From Xanthostigma xanthostigma (taxonomy: Eukaryota > Arthropoda > Insecta > Raphidioptera > Raphidiidae): 64,000 nucleotides of DNA. Under the pieces are notes generated by a model. The model saw only the letters and a list, made by a program, of their open reading frames with translations, did not search any database and had not been told where the DNA came from. The position numbers and the translations under genes were made by a program. Shown here piece after piece: positions 33,341 to 44,891 of the stretch. The stretch is taken from the NCBI GenBank assembly GCA_963575645.1, contig OY754467.1, positions 2,108,001-2,172,000 of the forward strand. Direction: 5' to 3'. Numbering within the stretch: the stretch's first letter is position 1; each line of letters opens with the position of its first letter.

Positions 33341-34190
33341 CAATATTTTTTCGTTTTGAGGTCCCCCGAATCCAAAAAACATATTTTTGGAAAAACTATG
33401 TGCGTCTGTGAGTCTGTGAGCACGATACAGGTCAAACGGATGACCGGATTAAAACCAAATTTTGGGAGGATGTTTGGTATGCAAATATGAAGAGCCCTAT
33501 TGTTTTTGGGAAAAATCGGCGCATGCTATAACGGTGTTTTTTTTATATAATAATGGTATACTTTTCACAATTCACAATTATTCTATTTATTTTTTCAAGA
33601 AAGTATCGTTAAAAAATTTCTTCTCTCAACTTTATAGTTTCGGAAATATTTTGAAGATAAAAAAAATCAGCTGTTCTTTTGTTTTGTAGATCTGTCAGAA
33701 ATAAACTAATTAAGCATGCTTTGATTAATTTTTACATGACGTGGAAATTATTAACTCATGTGTGTAGTAATGGTAGGTTAAGTTGTAAAACAGCTTCTAG
33801 CTGAAATTGTGCCTTTTGGTCTTTTAACCAATAAATATTATTATTGTAAGATACAGTATGTTCTAAATTATATACATATATACATGTTCATAGGCCCTGA
33901 AGATGAAAATAAATTTTTCGAAACGTTGGCCACTAGCGAAACATTGGTAAAGCTTATTTTATGATCCTCAACCAAAACCTTCCTTCATCTTAAATATTAT
34001 TATGTAGATAACCATGGCAACGAATAGCGAATAAATCATATTGAATACTAGCCATTACCCGTGTCACCTCACGCGATATCAGAAATTTGATTTTCTTTAT
34101 TGTAGATATAGATACTATATCAAATGTCAACATTTTTAAGTTGGAATGGTTCCGTCGCCAATTGGCTGGATTTTTTTTATTAACTTCACT
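33341..34190 (+). repeat. Dispersed repeat X, copy 2
   Basis: Homologous (inverted) to 26456-27470. About 33745-34010 is not in copy 1 and includes 'gccctgaagatgaaaataaa', a phrase of the kind seen in insect retroelement 3' regions. The frame at 33462-33689 has no recognisable domain. Confidence 0.55.
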
Positions 34191-34493
34191 TGTATATATG
34201 AAAGTAATTCAATATAAGAAACCGTAAGAACCATTAAAACAGACGAACCAATAAAATGTCGACCACGACAGATTTGTTGAACATCTTTAGAACGGTTCGG
34301 CGTCTTAAAAAGTTGACTGAAAACTTCTTGAAGTTAATTCTGAACACATTACGAAGTACAATTTCACAGACAAACTTACTATACAGCGGAGTTCTTAAAT
34401 GGCTACAACACGTCGCGACAAAATACATTAATCTGAATTCTGAAACTGAAAAAAAAAGCATGCAGTCGAGGCCGTTGTCCCTGGAAAACGGCA
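34191..34493. other. No recognised gene
   Basis: Frames of 87 and 95 codons overlap on opposite strands; neither shows a domain, and one runs into the Helitron that follows. Confidence 0.4.
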
Positions 34494-34604
34494 TCATATA
34501 TATTAATACGCTAAGGTTAAAGATGTTTGCCTCCCGGATTTGAAACTGTTATATCAAACGTTGTTTCATCTCAGTCGCGTGCGGGAGCCCCGGGCAGCGG
34601 CTAG
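34494..34604 (+). mobile_element. 111-bp chimeric mini-Helitron
   Basis: 5' end A|TC with 'tcatatatattaatacgcta' (family 2 start), joined after ~50 bp to a family 3 type end ('gtttcatctcagtcgcgtgc' ... 'ggcagcggctag') with CTAG at 34601-34604 then T. It lies 15 bp from a family 2 copy in the opposite orientation. Confidence 0.7.
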
Positions 34605-34619
34605 TAACATAATACAATA

Positions 34620-35156
34620 CTAGAGTGACCTGTGCGAATTATTCACACTAAATAAGTATAATAATTATCACTTTACAAAACTATTTTTTAAATATGATTG
34701 CAGGTATTCAATTCGTTTCTAATTTTGCACACTGCTTATAACGTTCTTCTTTTTGTTGTATTACAATATGAAGCTCAGATGACAGATCGAAGAAATATTT
34801 TACTAAAATTGTCATATAGAGGCGCAAGTAGCAAAAGCGTTGAGCTAAGCCGTCAGATGGCATCATGCAGCATTGCTGTGTGACAGTATGCAGTATTTAC
34901 AATATGAAGGTCAGATGACAGATCGAAGTGTTGACGTTGTTTCAAAATTAAAGCCGTCAGATGGCAGACGTTGTTCAGCGTTGCTGTATTTTAATTAATT
35001 TACAAAAACAAAAGCAATAATAAATTTTTTAATTGTCGATGTCAGTAGAGCAAGCAATTATCTGTAAAATGATATATAATTTATGTGGAGAAATTGTGAG
35101 GTTTTTTCTAAAAAGGGAGGCAAACATCTTTAACCTTAGCGTATTAATATATATGA
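34620..35156 (-). mobile_element. Helitron family 2, copy c
   Basis: Both ends intact: CTAG at 34620-34623 (minus-strand 3' end, preceded by the hairpin) and the TC 5' end at 35155-35156. The central repeat block is shortened relative to copy a. Confidence 0.85.
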
Positions 35157-35615
35157 TATTTATGACTGAGAAAATAAGTGGACTTGTCTTTTTGAACTAT
35201 TTCATATTCACCGACTGGGAAAATAAGTACAAAAAAAAAATCACTGCCTCCTGGACAATTCGGGTTTTCTTAAAAATCCGCCCTGGATATAAAGTTCGAT
35301 CATTACAGCTAGGACACACGATAATATTATATAGCTAGAGTATATTATAAACGACGTTGTCTTTATCGTATCATCTGCCATCGTCGATAAGCGTACAGCG
35401 AGAGATAATCCGAGACACAAAACGTTATCTCTCTATCTCTGTATAGTCGGTGGGGTCGTGGGTGGCTGCGATAAGACAAAAGCAACACACAGAACAGTCG
35501 ATTGACGTCTACATTCAAACTATGGCGCGCAATGCTTACATGCATTAACGCTGTTGATACCGTTTGTCCTTGCATCCTGCCAGCGACAACCTCAAACGAC
35601 CGGAAGAAGAATAAT
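35157..35615. other. No recognised feature
   Basis: Spacer. Overlapping short frames on both strands near 35363-35575 have no domain. Confidence 0.4.
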
Positions 35616-36410
35616 ATATATAGTTTAAAAAAAACTAAAAAACACGCTTTATATCGAACTAAAAAGTAAAAAATATTTTTTTTAAAATAAGCTTAAAATA
35701 ATAATGAATAAAAAATACTAGTATTATTGTGAAAAAAGCGTGGGGCGCTTTGTTCCACATTTTCGTACATCGAGCGCCCCACGCTTTTTTCACAATAATA
35801 CTACTATTTTTTATTCATTATTGTTTAAAGCTGATTTAAAAAAAAATATTTTTTACTTTTTAGTTCGATATGTTTTTTAGTTTTTTTTTAAACTATATTT
35901 ATTTTCCACTTTTTAGTTCGATTTATTGTCAATTTGCCGAAAAAAACAATTTTTTTATTTCGGCGTGGACGGGATTAGAACCCACGACCGGTGAATCCGA
36001 GAGTTGACATCAGCGAAGACTAGTGCCTTAGATTAGATTAGATTAAATGAGGGTGTGAGGCGCGCCTCGTCGACACCGCGACCTTATTAGATCTATTGTG
36101 TAGCCCTGACTTGTTTATTCCTGAGTGAGGTTAAGGCTTTTGATGAAGCCTAGGATGGCTCTGGAGTCTGCGTCCCAAACCTGATCAGGCGTTGGGAATG
36201 GGTTGTTGAGGTGACGGAATCTTTGAATCATGACTGCTTCACATTTGCAAGACTAGTGCCTTAGACCGCTCGGTCAACGATTGCTCTTACAGTAGTGACA
36301 TAACATACTAATAGTAATAAACCACTTGCTGTAGTCCAAACGAGGTTACAAACAAACATACAAACTTACAAGTGAAACTAATATAAAGCGTGTAAAAAGT
36401 ATCACTTGTT
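35616..36410 (-). mobile_element. Foldback/SINE composite F, copy b
   Basis: Hairpin arms 35616-35749 and 35773-35899 around a 23-bp loop, with 'ggggcgct' closing the stem. Then the minus-strand tRNA-like head with B box near 35972-35990 ('gggattagaacccac'), interrupted by a LINE at 36033-36248, then the A box region. Right end 'aatataaagcgtgtaaaaa'. Confidence 0.8.
36033..36248 (-). mobile_element. 5'-truncated LINE 3' end with 17-bp target duplication
   Basis: Flanked by exact copies of 'aagactagtgccttaga' (36016-36032, 36249-36265). On the minus strand it reads the end of an ORF2-like frame, 'RFRHLNNPFPTPDQVWDADS' then 'ILGFIKSLNLTQE' and stop, followed by a 3' UTR and a (TAATC)n tail. 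The 'P-x-xQVWD...I..FI' end suggests the C-terminus of an R1/I-type LINE with RNase H; clade uncertain. Confidence 0.85.
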
Positions 36411-36558
36411 TTTTGTCAAAGGCGACAACCAGATGACAGGTCGAAATTTAGTTACTAGAATTTTCCTTGAAGGACCCCGCACAAACCTTATGGGATTTGG
36501 TTCTCTGTTAAATTGATCGAAAATGGCTTTATTTCATAGTTTAAATGCCACTAACAAA

Positions 36559-36906
36559 AAGTGTCCATGGGCGCATAGCCTTAAAACCAATAGACTTTTA
36601 GCTACAGATAGATATGTTTAGCAAAATTTTAGATATAGGGATATCCATTGAATTCACAAACATGTTCCATGTTCAGATTTTGTGCTTTTTTTAGAAATAG
36701 AAAAATAGTCGAAAAACAGATATTGTTGGAATGTGTCACTCTTTATTAAATAATAATGTCATATTCGAATTCAGCGCACTCGAAAACATACTTCTAGAGC
36801 TCAGGATTTTTTAAGATTGTGAATTCAATGGATATCTCTATATCTAAAATCTCGCTAAACATATCTGCAGCTAAAAATCTATTGGTTTTATGGACACTTT
36901 TTCTTT
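36559..36906. repeat. Inverted repeat, ~90-bp arms
   Basis: 36559-36665 pairs with 36822-36906: 'gatatccattgaattcac' with 'gtgaattcaatggatatc', and 'aaaagtgtccat' with 'atggacacttttt'. The loop is ~155 bp with no frame. Just before it, 36430-36475 has repeat K sequence in inverse orientation. Confidence 0.75.
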
Positions 36907-37587
36907 TCTTAGTGAGGTTATATTGTGTCCGATAAACTTTGAGACAAATCGACTGCATATTATTGTTCGTTTATGAATTTGACACGAGCAAATTTGGGGT
37001 ATTTACGGATTATTCTTAAAAAAATTATGGCAGGAAGAAGTTTTACTTCAGTCGTGTGGTTTAACGCACACTCGCTTTTTTTTGTTTCAATTTTGTTTTT
37101 ATAGTTTTACTAGATAGACGCTGACGACCTTAGCTGTTTAGCGTCTATAATCTACAATCTCGTTTTATTTAAAACGACCAACTTTTAATTTTTCTATATC
37201 TTCAAACAATCGACCTTCCGTCCCACGAATCAGTGAATAAGTGACGAGACTTTATATGCATATGTGTACAGTTTTATGACACGTTCCCTCCTCCTCCTCC
37301 TGGAGCTGTTAAAGCACTGTGGTTATGTCAGAGTGTTGTGTAAACGTACATACATGAAGTGCATTTCCTTAATGGTTGCTGTTCCGAAGGAAATGGAATA
37401 AGTGTGAATGACGTTGATTCCGGGCACTGTATTACCGACAGCTATAAAGCTCGCCTTACATTCTGGAAACAGATAACACGTCCCATAAACTGCGTCGCGC
37501 CAATTGCACGGTTTTACTCCCAACCAAACACGTCATTAGATGTTTCACATCAAAAATAAAGAGACAGCCCAAAACAAGTATTATAAA
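36907..37587. other. No gene; repeat K piece
   Basis: 37490-37560 holds repeat K ('gcgccaattgcacggtttta'). 37140-37157 is one of three copies of 'agcgtctataatctacaa'. Frames on both strands at 37323-37559 overlap and are not supported. Confidence 0.45.
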
Positions 37588-38249
37588 AATTGGTTGTCTG
37601 TAAAGTCGGTTTACGGACGATAGTTTTACGTGATAACGTATTCCGTAATACATAACCTAAACCTCCCAAAATTTGGTTTCAATCCGCTTATCCTTGGTGT
37701 CGGAATGATAAGAAATGTCAAAAGTGACGTTTGCAACTGTCAAAGTATTATGTTTTAATAATAATTAGTTATTCCAATAGTTAACTTAGAAGGCGTTGCA
37801 TTTCACAATATACTAATGTCAAAAAATTGAATTAAACATTAGAAATGCAGCCGTTTTCATGTTAAGACAAGACATACGTTATTTTCTAATTTCCATGTAC
37901 GGCAAACAAAGACGACCGACCGCGTCACGCCATGCATTAGACAACATTGCATTTATACAGCTATTTTTCTATATAAATTTGTATAAAAAAACTGTTTAGG
38001 CAAATTTTGTTATACGAAATCTATGTAAAATGTTCTCCTCTTTCGTTTAAGACTGGTTTCAAACCGATCTGATTTAAATTGAGCGAGAAATTAGCAAAAA
38101 GCACGCACAGGGTCAGGCGGAACGTTACGCGTTACGCTTTACGAACGTTAGGATTTAGGAACGTTACACTTTTTCGTGCATGCAGCCGGTGTTTTATCAA
38201 TTTATAAGATTGGTGGTTCATCAATTTATAAGACGTTATCACGTCAAAA
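37588..38249 (+). mobile_element. Repeat N, full-length copy
   Basis: From 'aattggttgtctgtaaagtc' to 'gacgttatcacgtcaaaa', co-linear with 53044-53735 and, inverted, 40893-41462. Subterminal 'ttttacgtgataacgt' and 'acgttatcacgtcaaaa' are inverted copies, but the outermost 34 bp are not. Near the right end a minisatellite of 'gaacgtta'-type units varies between copies. No frame. Confidence 0.8.
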
Positions 38250-38791
38250 ACTTTTTAATAAGCGTAAATTCTCTTTCAAAGTCTTGTTCTGAAATTATAA
38301 ACCCGGTATCAAAAATTGAATTATTAACGAGCCAAATAGTTTTAAAACATTTGACGTCTATGTTCCTAACCTAACAAAAAACAGAACGCCTTGTGCTTCG
38401 TTTTCATAGTTTAACGACAATCTTTTGTTTTTAGATATTAAAAGATTAAACAAGAACAGCGCTCCAAAACAGAAAGCGGCAACTATAGCAACTATAAACT
38501 TGATAACTAACTTAGTCATAAGTAGGTACATTGTATTACATAGAACTCCGAGCCGAAGTTAGCGAATCTCAGAATCCTTTTAAGATGTTAAGTTATATTT
38601 GTACAAAGTTTGTATAGATTAATAGTATAACTAATTGTTTTAGCTAATTATATAACATTAATTAATGTAAATAAGTAAACGCATTTGTACGTTACGCACC
38701 TGCAAGCGCGACTAATCACTTAGGGTAATAACAGATGGAGCGCTAAAGTCAGCTGCTTTCCTAAAAAATTTTATTTTATTTTACTATAGAA
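38250..38791. other. No recognised feature
   Basis: AT-rich spacer between repeat N and a SINE. Nothing identified. Confidence 0.4.
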
Positions 38792-39200
38792 ACAGGCACC
38801 GAGCGGGGTGGCGTAGCGGTGAGAGCACTAGACTCGCATTCGGGAGGTACCGGGTTCGAATCCCGGCGGGGGCAGATGTGACTGGGAATTTTTCCCACTG
38901 CCTCTCGCCGAGAAATGGTAATTCCTGTACCGGCCATCTTGTTGAGGTTTTCCACGGTTTCCATCAACAATTCCAGATAAATATCGAGATGGTTCCTTAT
39001 TCAAGGCAATGGCCGATTACCTGTGCACAAAATTTGCCTACCTTATCCTATAATTTCCTAAAAATTCCTTCATTCGCTCATTGCTATTAATTAAGTTGAA
39101 AATTAAAAATTGTAGAAAAAAAAAGTAATGGTGCGGATGGCGTCTGTTATGACATAAAGTCGAGAAACGGACGTTAAACGCATTATTATTATTATTATAC
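38792..39200 (+). mobile_element. tRNA-headed SINE, copy 2
   Basis: Head 'ccgagcggggtggcgtagcg' with A-box-like sequence, then B box 'gggttcgaatcccggc' (38852-38867). The anticodon-loop equivalent 'ctcgcat' suggests Ala(CGC). The body ends with 'cggacgttaaacgcatt' and a (ATT)n tail to 39200. Transcription would be by RNA polymerase III from the internal boxes. Confidence 0.85.
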
Positions 39201-39288
39201 TATACAGAAACAGGCAGTTCATTTAACTAAAAATTTACCAGCATCTTTAAATTCTGGACTTAAAAAGTTTATGAAAATTTTCATTTAA

Positions 39289-39978
39289 GGAGGTTGAGCC
39301 GTTTTACGAAGATAATGAAAAAAATCTGAAATAAAGTTTTTTTAATAGATTTTTTTATGACAAAATTTTCTGTAAAAAATCCAAAATCATTAGGAGATTT
39401 ATAAAGTTAAAAATTAAAAAAAACTTTTACATGTAGTCTTATGGAAAATATGTCAAGCTAGCATGCAAACTGTTCATTTTAATTTTTTGCAAATAACCAA
39501 ATAATGTCAGCAGTTCCAAAAACTATCTATGTAAAGCATCGATGTCTTACGCATATTTTAATATTTTTTCCAATTTAATTAGGAGACTTTTAATCAATAA
39601 AAAAAATTATTAAACCTTAGCACTTTTCCATTATGAACTTTTATTCTTGACAGATTTAACAATTTTAACTGAATATTCAACTTTTTAATGATTCAATTTT
39701 AATTTTTATTACTTCTAATTTCTTTTTTCAATTATTTACTGCAAAAAATATGTAAAATACAGATATTTACATAAATGTATTTTTTGAACCTAACTTTGTA
39801 CAAAAAATACAAAAGTTAGTCCATTAAGTATAAAGTACTGAAATAATTAATATTAAAAAAAAATATTTATTTATGCCTTTATGACAATAATTTATTGGTA
39901 TCATCGACTTATAAACTATAAAAGTTCCCATTTAGAATTCGACTTACTTTTGATTGGGACTGTAACGGATCAACCTCC
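39289..39978 (+). mobile_element. TTAA-flanked MITE, family A, copy 3
   Basis: Cleanest copy: TTAA at 39285-39288 and 39979-39982, left end 'ggaggttgagccgtttta', right end 'gtaacggatcaacctcc'. 690 bp, no frame. Confidence 0.85.
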
Positions 39979-39982
39979 TTAA

Positions 39983-40629
39983 TATAAAAACGTACCTTTT
40001 TGGATCTATAAGTATAATAACCACTCCCTGTCCCAATGGTGGAGCTACAACCACGAAGACCATACACAATATTAACCACACTGCAACAAAATCACATTCG
40101 AAAAAAAAACTAAACCACTGGATCATAACTGGACAGTTGAAAAGTCTAGCTTTTGCTGCAACTAAATATAATATATGACCTTCTCGAAGTCGAAGGCACT
40201 GATAAATAAATTACGTAATTTTTTCGATCAGATGTCATTACTTGGTGAGTGGTGACATAAGATACTATAGCACGGTTCACCTTTTCTAGTTAGCGACTAA
40301 ATACACTCACAGATCAAAATTTAAAATAAGCGGCACATACATAAAATAGGTACTGATTATGTAATGACTAATAAAATATACTTTACTGAGTTAGATGCGG
40401 TCAACACGAACAAAACATTATTCTAATCTTTGATTAACGTCTGATAATCTTAAATAAATAAAATTATCAACCAATTTTTCAGACAATATATTTTGTCAAT
40501 ATATTGTCTGAAAAATTGGTCTATAATTTAGTTTAATAAAAAATTACTCTGTCTGTCGTCTGTAATGTCAAAAAGTGAAAAATTATTTGCATTCTTCCGA
40601 CCGTAATTTTGAACTTAGAATATCCGTTC
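39983..40629. repeat. Spacer with a perfect hairpin
   Basis: 40470-40491 and 40499-40520 are exact inverted copies ('accaatttttcagacaatat' outward) with a 7-bp loop. No gene in the remainder. Confidence 0.6.
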
Positions 40630-41742
40630 CAGCGTTGCCAGACGTCCCGATTTTGGCGGGACGTCCCGATTTTTAAATCAAAATTAAATGTCCCGCGCGG
40701 GACAGGCTCAGTCCCGCTTTTCAGGGATAACTTTAAAAGAAGTTAAATCTTCACAGAAATATCATGAATAAGTAATTCTTATAAATAATTATTCTCTTAT
40801 TGTAAGTTGGAATTTGTAACACTCACTCCACAGACTATTGTTTGAAATGCCATATTTTTCTAATGAATAAAACTTTTTTGATTTCTGTTTTTTTTTGACG
40901 TGATAACGTCTTATAAATTGATGAATCACCAATCTTATAAATTGATAAAACACCGGCTGCATGTTCGAAAAAGTGTAACGTTCGTAACGCGTAACGTTCC
41001 TAACGCGTAACGTTCCGCCTGACCCTGTGCGTGCTTTTTGCTAATTTCTCGCTCAATTTAAATCAGATCGGTTTGAAACCAGTCTTAAACGAAAGAGGAG
41101 AACATTTTACATAGATTTCGTATAACAGAATTTGCCTAAACAGTTTTTTTATACAAATTTATATAGAAAAATAGCTGTATAAATGCAACATGAAAACGGC
41201 TGAATTTCTAATGTTTAATTCAATTTTTTGACATTAGTATTTTGTGAAATGCAACGCCTTCTAAGTTAAGTATTGGAATAACTAATTATTATTAGAACAT
41301 AATACTTTGACAGTTGCAAACGTCACTTTTGACATTTCTTATCATTCCGACACCAAGGATAAGCGGATTGAAACCAAATTTTGGGAGGTTTAGGTTATGT
41401 ATTACTCAATACGTTATCACGTAAAACTATCGTCCGTAAACCGACTTTACAGACAACCAATTTTTTTTATTCTAAAGACGAATAAGACTCAACTATTTTA
41501 CGATAGGGTAAATCTGATTTAAAATATTATATTTTTATCAAAATACATTTTCTATGGCTATTTTTGCTATCTATTGTCACGCAAACGTAATTTTAATTCA
41601 AATAAAAAGATAAATAGGTATTTGAAAACGTCTGATTATATACGTTTTTTTACTATGTCTCGCTTTCGACGAAAGAATCCCGCTGTTTTCACTCAAAGAG
41701 TTCCAAAATCCCGACTTGGAAAAAAAAAAACTGGCAACGCTG
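40630..41742. mobile_element. hAT element with nested repeat N
   Basis: Perfect 8-bp duplications ATCCGTTC (40622-40629, 41743-41750); TIR 'cagcgttgccag'. Subterminal sequence is rich in 'gtcccg' and 'cccgatttt'. About 570 bp of the 1113 bp is the nested N copy, so the element itself is ~540 bp and non-coding. Confidence 0.9.
40893..41462 (-). mobile_element. Repeat N, copy nested in hAT
   Basis: Inverse orientation: 'ttttgacgtgataacgtctt' to 'cagacaaccaatt'. Nearly identical interior to 37588-38249, apart from a deletion of 'aagacaagacatacgttatt' and following bases. Flanks are T-rich, which hides any target duplication. Confidence 0.85.
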
Positions 41743-41759
41743 ATCCGTTCTGACCTTAA

Positions 41760-42256
41760 ATAGCTCACAAAATAGATTTTAAAATTAGAACATGGGCTAT
41801 TTTTCTTGCTAGGTCCTCTGCTTGCTCTGAACAAGAACCAATCAGGAAACAGTATCTTGTCACGTGCGCGACTTGAACAAACGCCTACATACACTGTGCT
41901 ATAGTGTGTGTTCTGTTCAGATACAATAAACATGCACTTTTGTTACCTTTCCATCACCTGCCTACAAAGCAAGCTTGAAAAGACGTCTCGTGTGAATAAC
42001 AGCAATCAAGAAAACCAGCGCTAGAAAACTAGTAGTCAATTAATGTAGCAAGGAATCTAGCGGCAAATCCAGCCTCGTGTGCAGCTCAGATACAATAAAC
42101 ATGCACTTTTGTTACCTTTCCCTCACCTGCCTACAAAGCAAGCTTGAAAAGACGTCTCGTGTGAATAACAGCAATCAAAAAAACCAGCGCTAGAAAACTA
42201 GTAGTCAAATGTAGCAAGGAATCTAGCGGCAAATCAAGCCTCGTGTGCAGCGGCCT
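41760..42256 (+). repeat. Harbinger-like relative with 169-bp tandem duplication
   Basis: 41918-42086 is repeated at 42087-42250 ('cagatacaataaacatgcac', 'aagcttgaaaagacgtctcg'). The whole region is related to the element at 46798-47126 and ends with the same 'ctcgtgtgcagcggcct' terminus, but its left TIR is lost. Confidence 0.7.
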
Positions 42257-42949
42257 TAATTCAGTTAGCGCGAATATTATATATGCGTTTAAGCAGCCGT
42301 AAGCTAACATCAGTGAATTTCAACTGTCAAGCTGCTCAATCATATGATGCAGCTTAAACATTGTATATTATCGCGTGTCATGATTATATCATTATGACAT
42401 TGTACAGTATTACACATTATTTACATACACGAGGGAATGTATAATTAATATCTTGCGATTATGCGAGATAATATTGATAATTATGCAAATATTTGTCAAC
42501 TGCACTTCACGTGAAAACAGAGTCTGTATTATATATAAATACGGAAAGGAAAAAAGTTGTGGTACCGAGTTGAGTGTGTTAGTTCGCACACATTGCGATG
42601 AAACATATATGTTACGGTCAATGTCCGGAATCCGCACAATGTCGACAATGCCCGAGCCACATCGGGCAATGTTCGAAATCGGACAAGGTTTCATAAAATA
42701 GATTTTTTATAAACATGAAACGCTGACATTTGATTGCATCTTTATCATAATAAGTTATTGTTAACGATTTATGGAATTTTTATCACTGATATTGACTATT
42801 GAAGAATATATTTTTCAGCTTTCTATTACAATTATTGATGATTGAAAACACGTATAATTTATTTATTATTTATATGATATGAGCAATAAACAATATATCG
42901 GGAGTTTTTTGTTATAACGAAGGACGTTATAAAGAGGTCACACTGTATA
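42257..42949. other. No recognised gene
   Basis: Frames at 42410-42694 and 42453-42701 overlap on opposite strands without domains. 'aggtcacactgtata' near 42934-42950 looks like the end of a Tc1-type element, but no left end was found. Confidence 0.4.
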
Positions 42950-43840
42950 TACACAAATTCTCGCGTCCACGCTAATCTCCGAAACCACTGAACCGATTTT
43001 AATGATATTTTGTAAATGTGTCTTACTTGGTGCAACTTACGCTATAGGATAGTTTTTATTAAATATTGTGCACAAAATTACAGTGTTTTCTCAAAAAAAC
43101 TGTTTTAGTACCAAGTAGCGACATCTGTTAGAATTCGCTCAAAGCTATTAGTTCAGAGGCCGGGCCGCAAACGCAAATCTAAGGGTATATTTAGTAACAA
43201 AGAATCTTCAAAATCGTTTTGGAATTGCTGGAGATTGATAACCTCCTTTTTTAGGTCGGTTAAGAGTATTCGTCCCTGCAAATACCCCCTGCACCCTTCA
43301 TCTCAAATCTCCCGACGCTATTTTTAAAGCTAGAGGGTTTTGGTAAACGCTAAATGAAACACAAAGAATCAGACTACAGATCATTCAGGCGAATTTTTTG
43401 AAAAACAGTTCCGCTTACGTGTGAAATATTACGTAACTTATTATTTTTTTCAAAAGGTTGTAAGTTTTTTCAGGATTTTTTTTCAAAAAATTCGCCTGAA
43501 GGATCTGTAGTCTGATTCTTTGTCTTTCATTTGGCGTTTACCAGAACCCTCTAGCTTTAAAAATAGCTTCGGGAGAGCGCGAACCGTTTTTAGGCGAGGG
43601 GAAAAGATTTGAGATGAAGTGTGCAGGGGGTATTTGCAGGGACGAATACTCTTAAATATTATGTACAAAATTACGGTGTTTTCTCAAAAAAAATGTTTTA
43701 GTACCAAGTAGCGACATCTGTTAGAATTCGCTCAAAGCTATTAGTTCAGAGGCCGATCCCCAAACGCAAATCTAAGGGTATCTTCAAACTCGTTTTGGAA
43801 TTGCTGGAGATTGATAGCCTCCTTTTTTAAGTCGGTTAAA
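42950..43840 (+). mobile_element. Helitron family 4, tandemly repeated 3' block
   Basis: 42950-43259 is a family 4 copy ('gaaaccactgaaccgatttt', 'gaattcgctcaaagctatta'). Its distal ~190 bp recurs at 43656-43840 after the TTAA foldback. The two blocks share 'ttttggaattgctggagatt' outside the usual family 4 end. Confidence 0.6.
43264..43651. mobile_element. TTAA-flanked foldback element, family B
   Basis: TTAA at 43260-43263 and 43652-43655. Terminal inverted repeats ~135 bp, beginning 'gagtattcgtccctgcaaat'. The 388-bp element is mostly arms; the loop at about 43410-43480 is AT-rich. Probably piggyBac-like by target site only. Confidence 0.8.
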
Positions 43841-44891
43841 AAGAATAAATATGTTAATATTTGTGGCTTGATAGCTGAATTATTGTCGATTAATATGCAA
43901 GCTTTTTTAACAAGTTTATAAACTTCAAAAGTCAAATAAGAAATCGATAGGAAACAACTTTCCGCTTCTATTTTTGTGAATTATGTTTTTTGAATGTCAT
44001 GATAAAAGTAGATATTTCAAGCAACGTAATAAATATTCAAATTGTTATTATCAGCGACTGCTGCAAAAAGCAGTGTAGGTATATATAAATACTTTAAATA
44101 TGACATCACTGTCAATAAGAGTTATTGCGAAAGGTAAATAATGTATTGAAAACAACAAAACAATGTATTGATTTATTTCCGCTATAAAATATGATTAATA
44201 TTTTCAAATTTTAGTTGCGGATCATATTTCAAGTCAAGGAATTTCATTGCTATCAATTGCATTGAAAATGATTAAAGACTTACGCCAAAATAGCGTCATT
44301 TTCAATTCATATGTGACTCAGACAGTTGCAGACAGAATGAATATTGAGTAAAAATGGCGTAAGTATCGTATAAACCAAGAGCTCGTGGTCAAAAATTGCA
44401 AGATATTTGTAAAGACTTAATATTTTGGGTTTAGCAATGTATTTAAGGATGTAAAAGTATTCTACTTTCAAAGATTGGGACATCCTGGCGTCGAGACGCT
44501 TAAGATATTGAGGGTAGTCAGGACTTTCAAAAAATCGATTTTCGAAAATATTTCCTGAAAGTCAATTGAACGAAAAGTTTCCGAGATATCCGGCGATTAG
44601 TGACGCAGAAACTTGTAAGTACTTGATCGAAAAGATCTTCGTTTTTGTTGAAAACTTTTTTTTAACAATAAATTCTTTTTTTCCCCTTGAAAATTCAAGT
44701 GTAAGATTTTCAAAAAAAAAACTAAAGTCCTAGATTTAGTATTAACCTAAGGGTTTTGTTTGTTTTATTGATATTGGATGAACCAGTACAAAGTTATGAT
44801 GGTCACCGTAAAGAGGAGGTCCAACAAAGTGGCATTAAAAACATGGCGAGGTTAAGAAGAAATTTTTATTACATCTGAAGCGATATTATAA
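43841..44891. other. No recognised feature
   Basis: AT-rich, no terminal repeats or coding signal seen. Confidence 0.4.
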
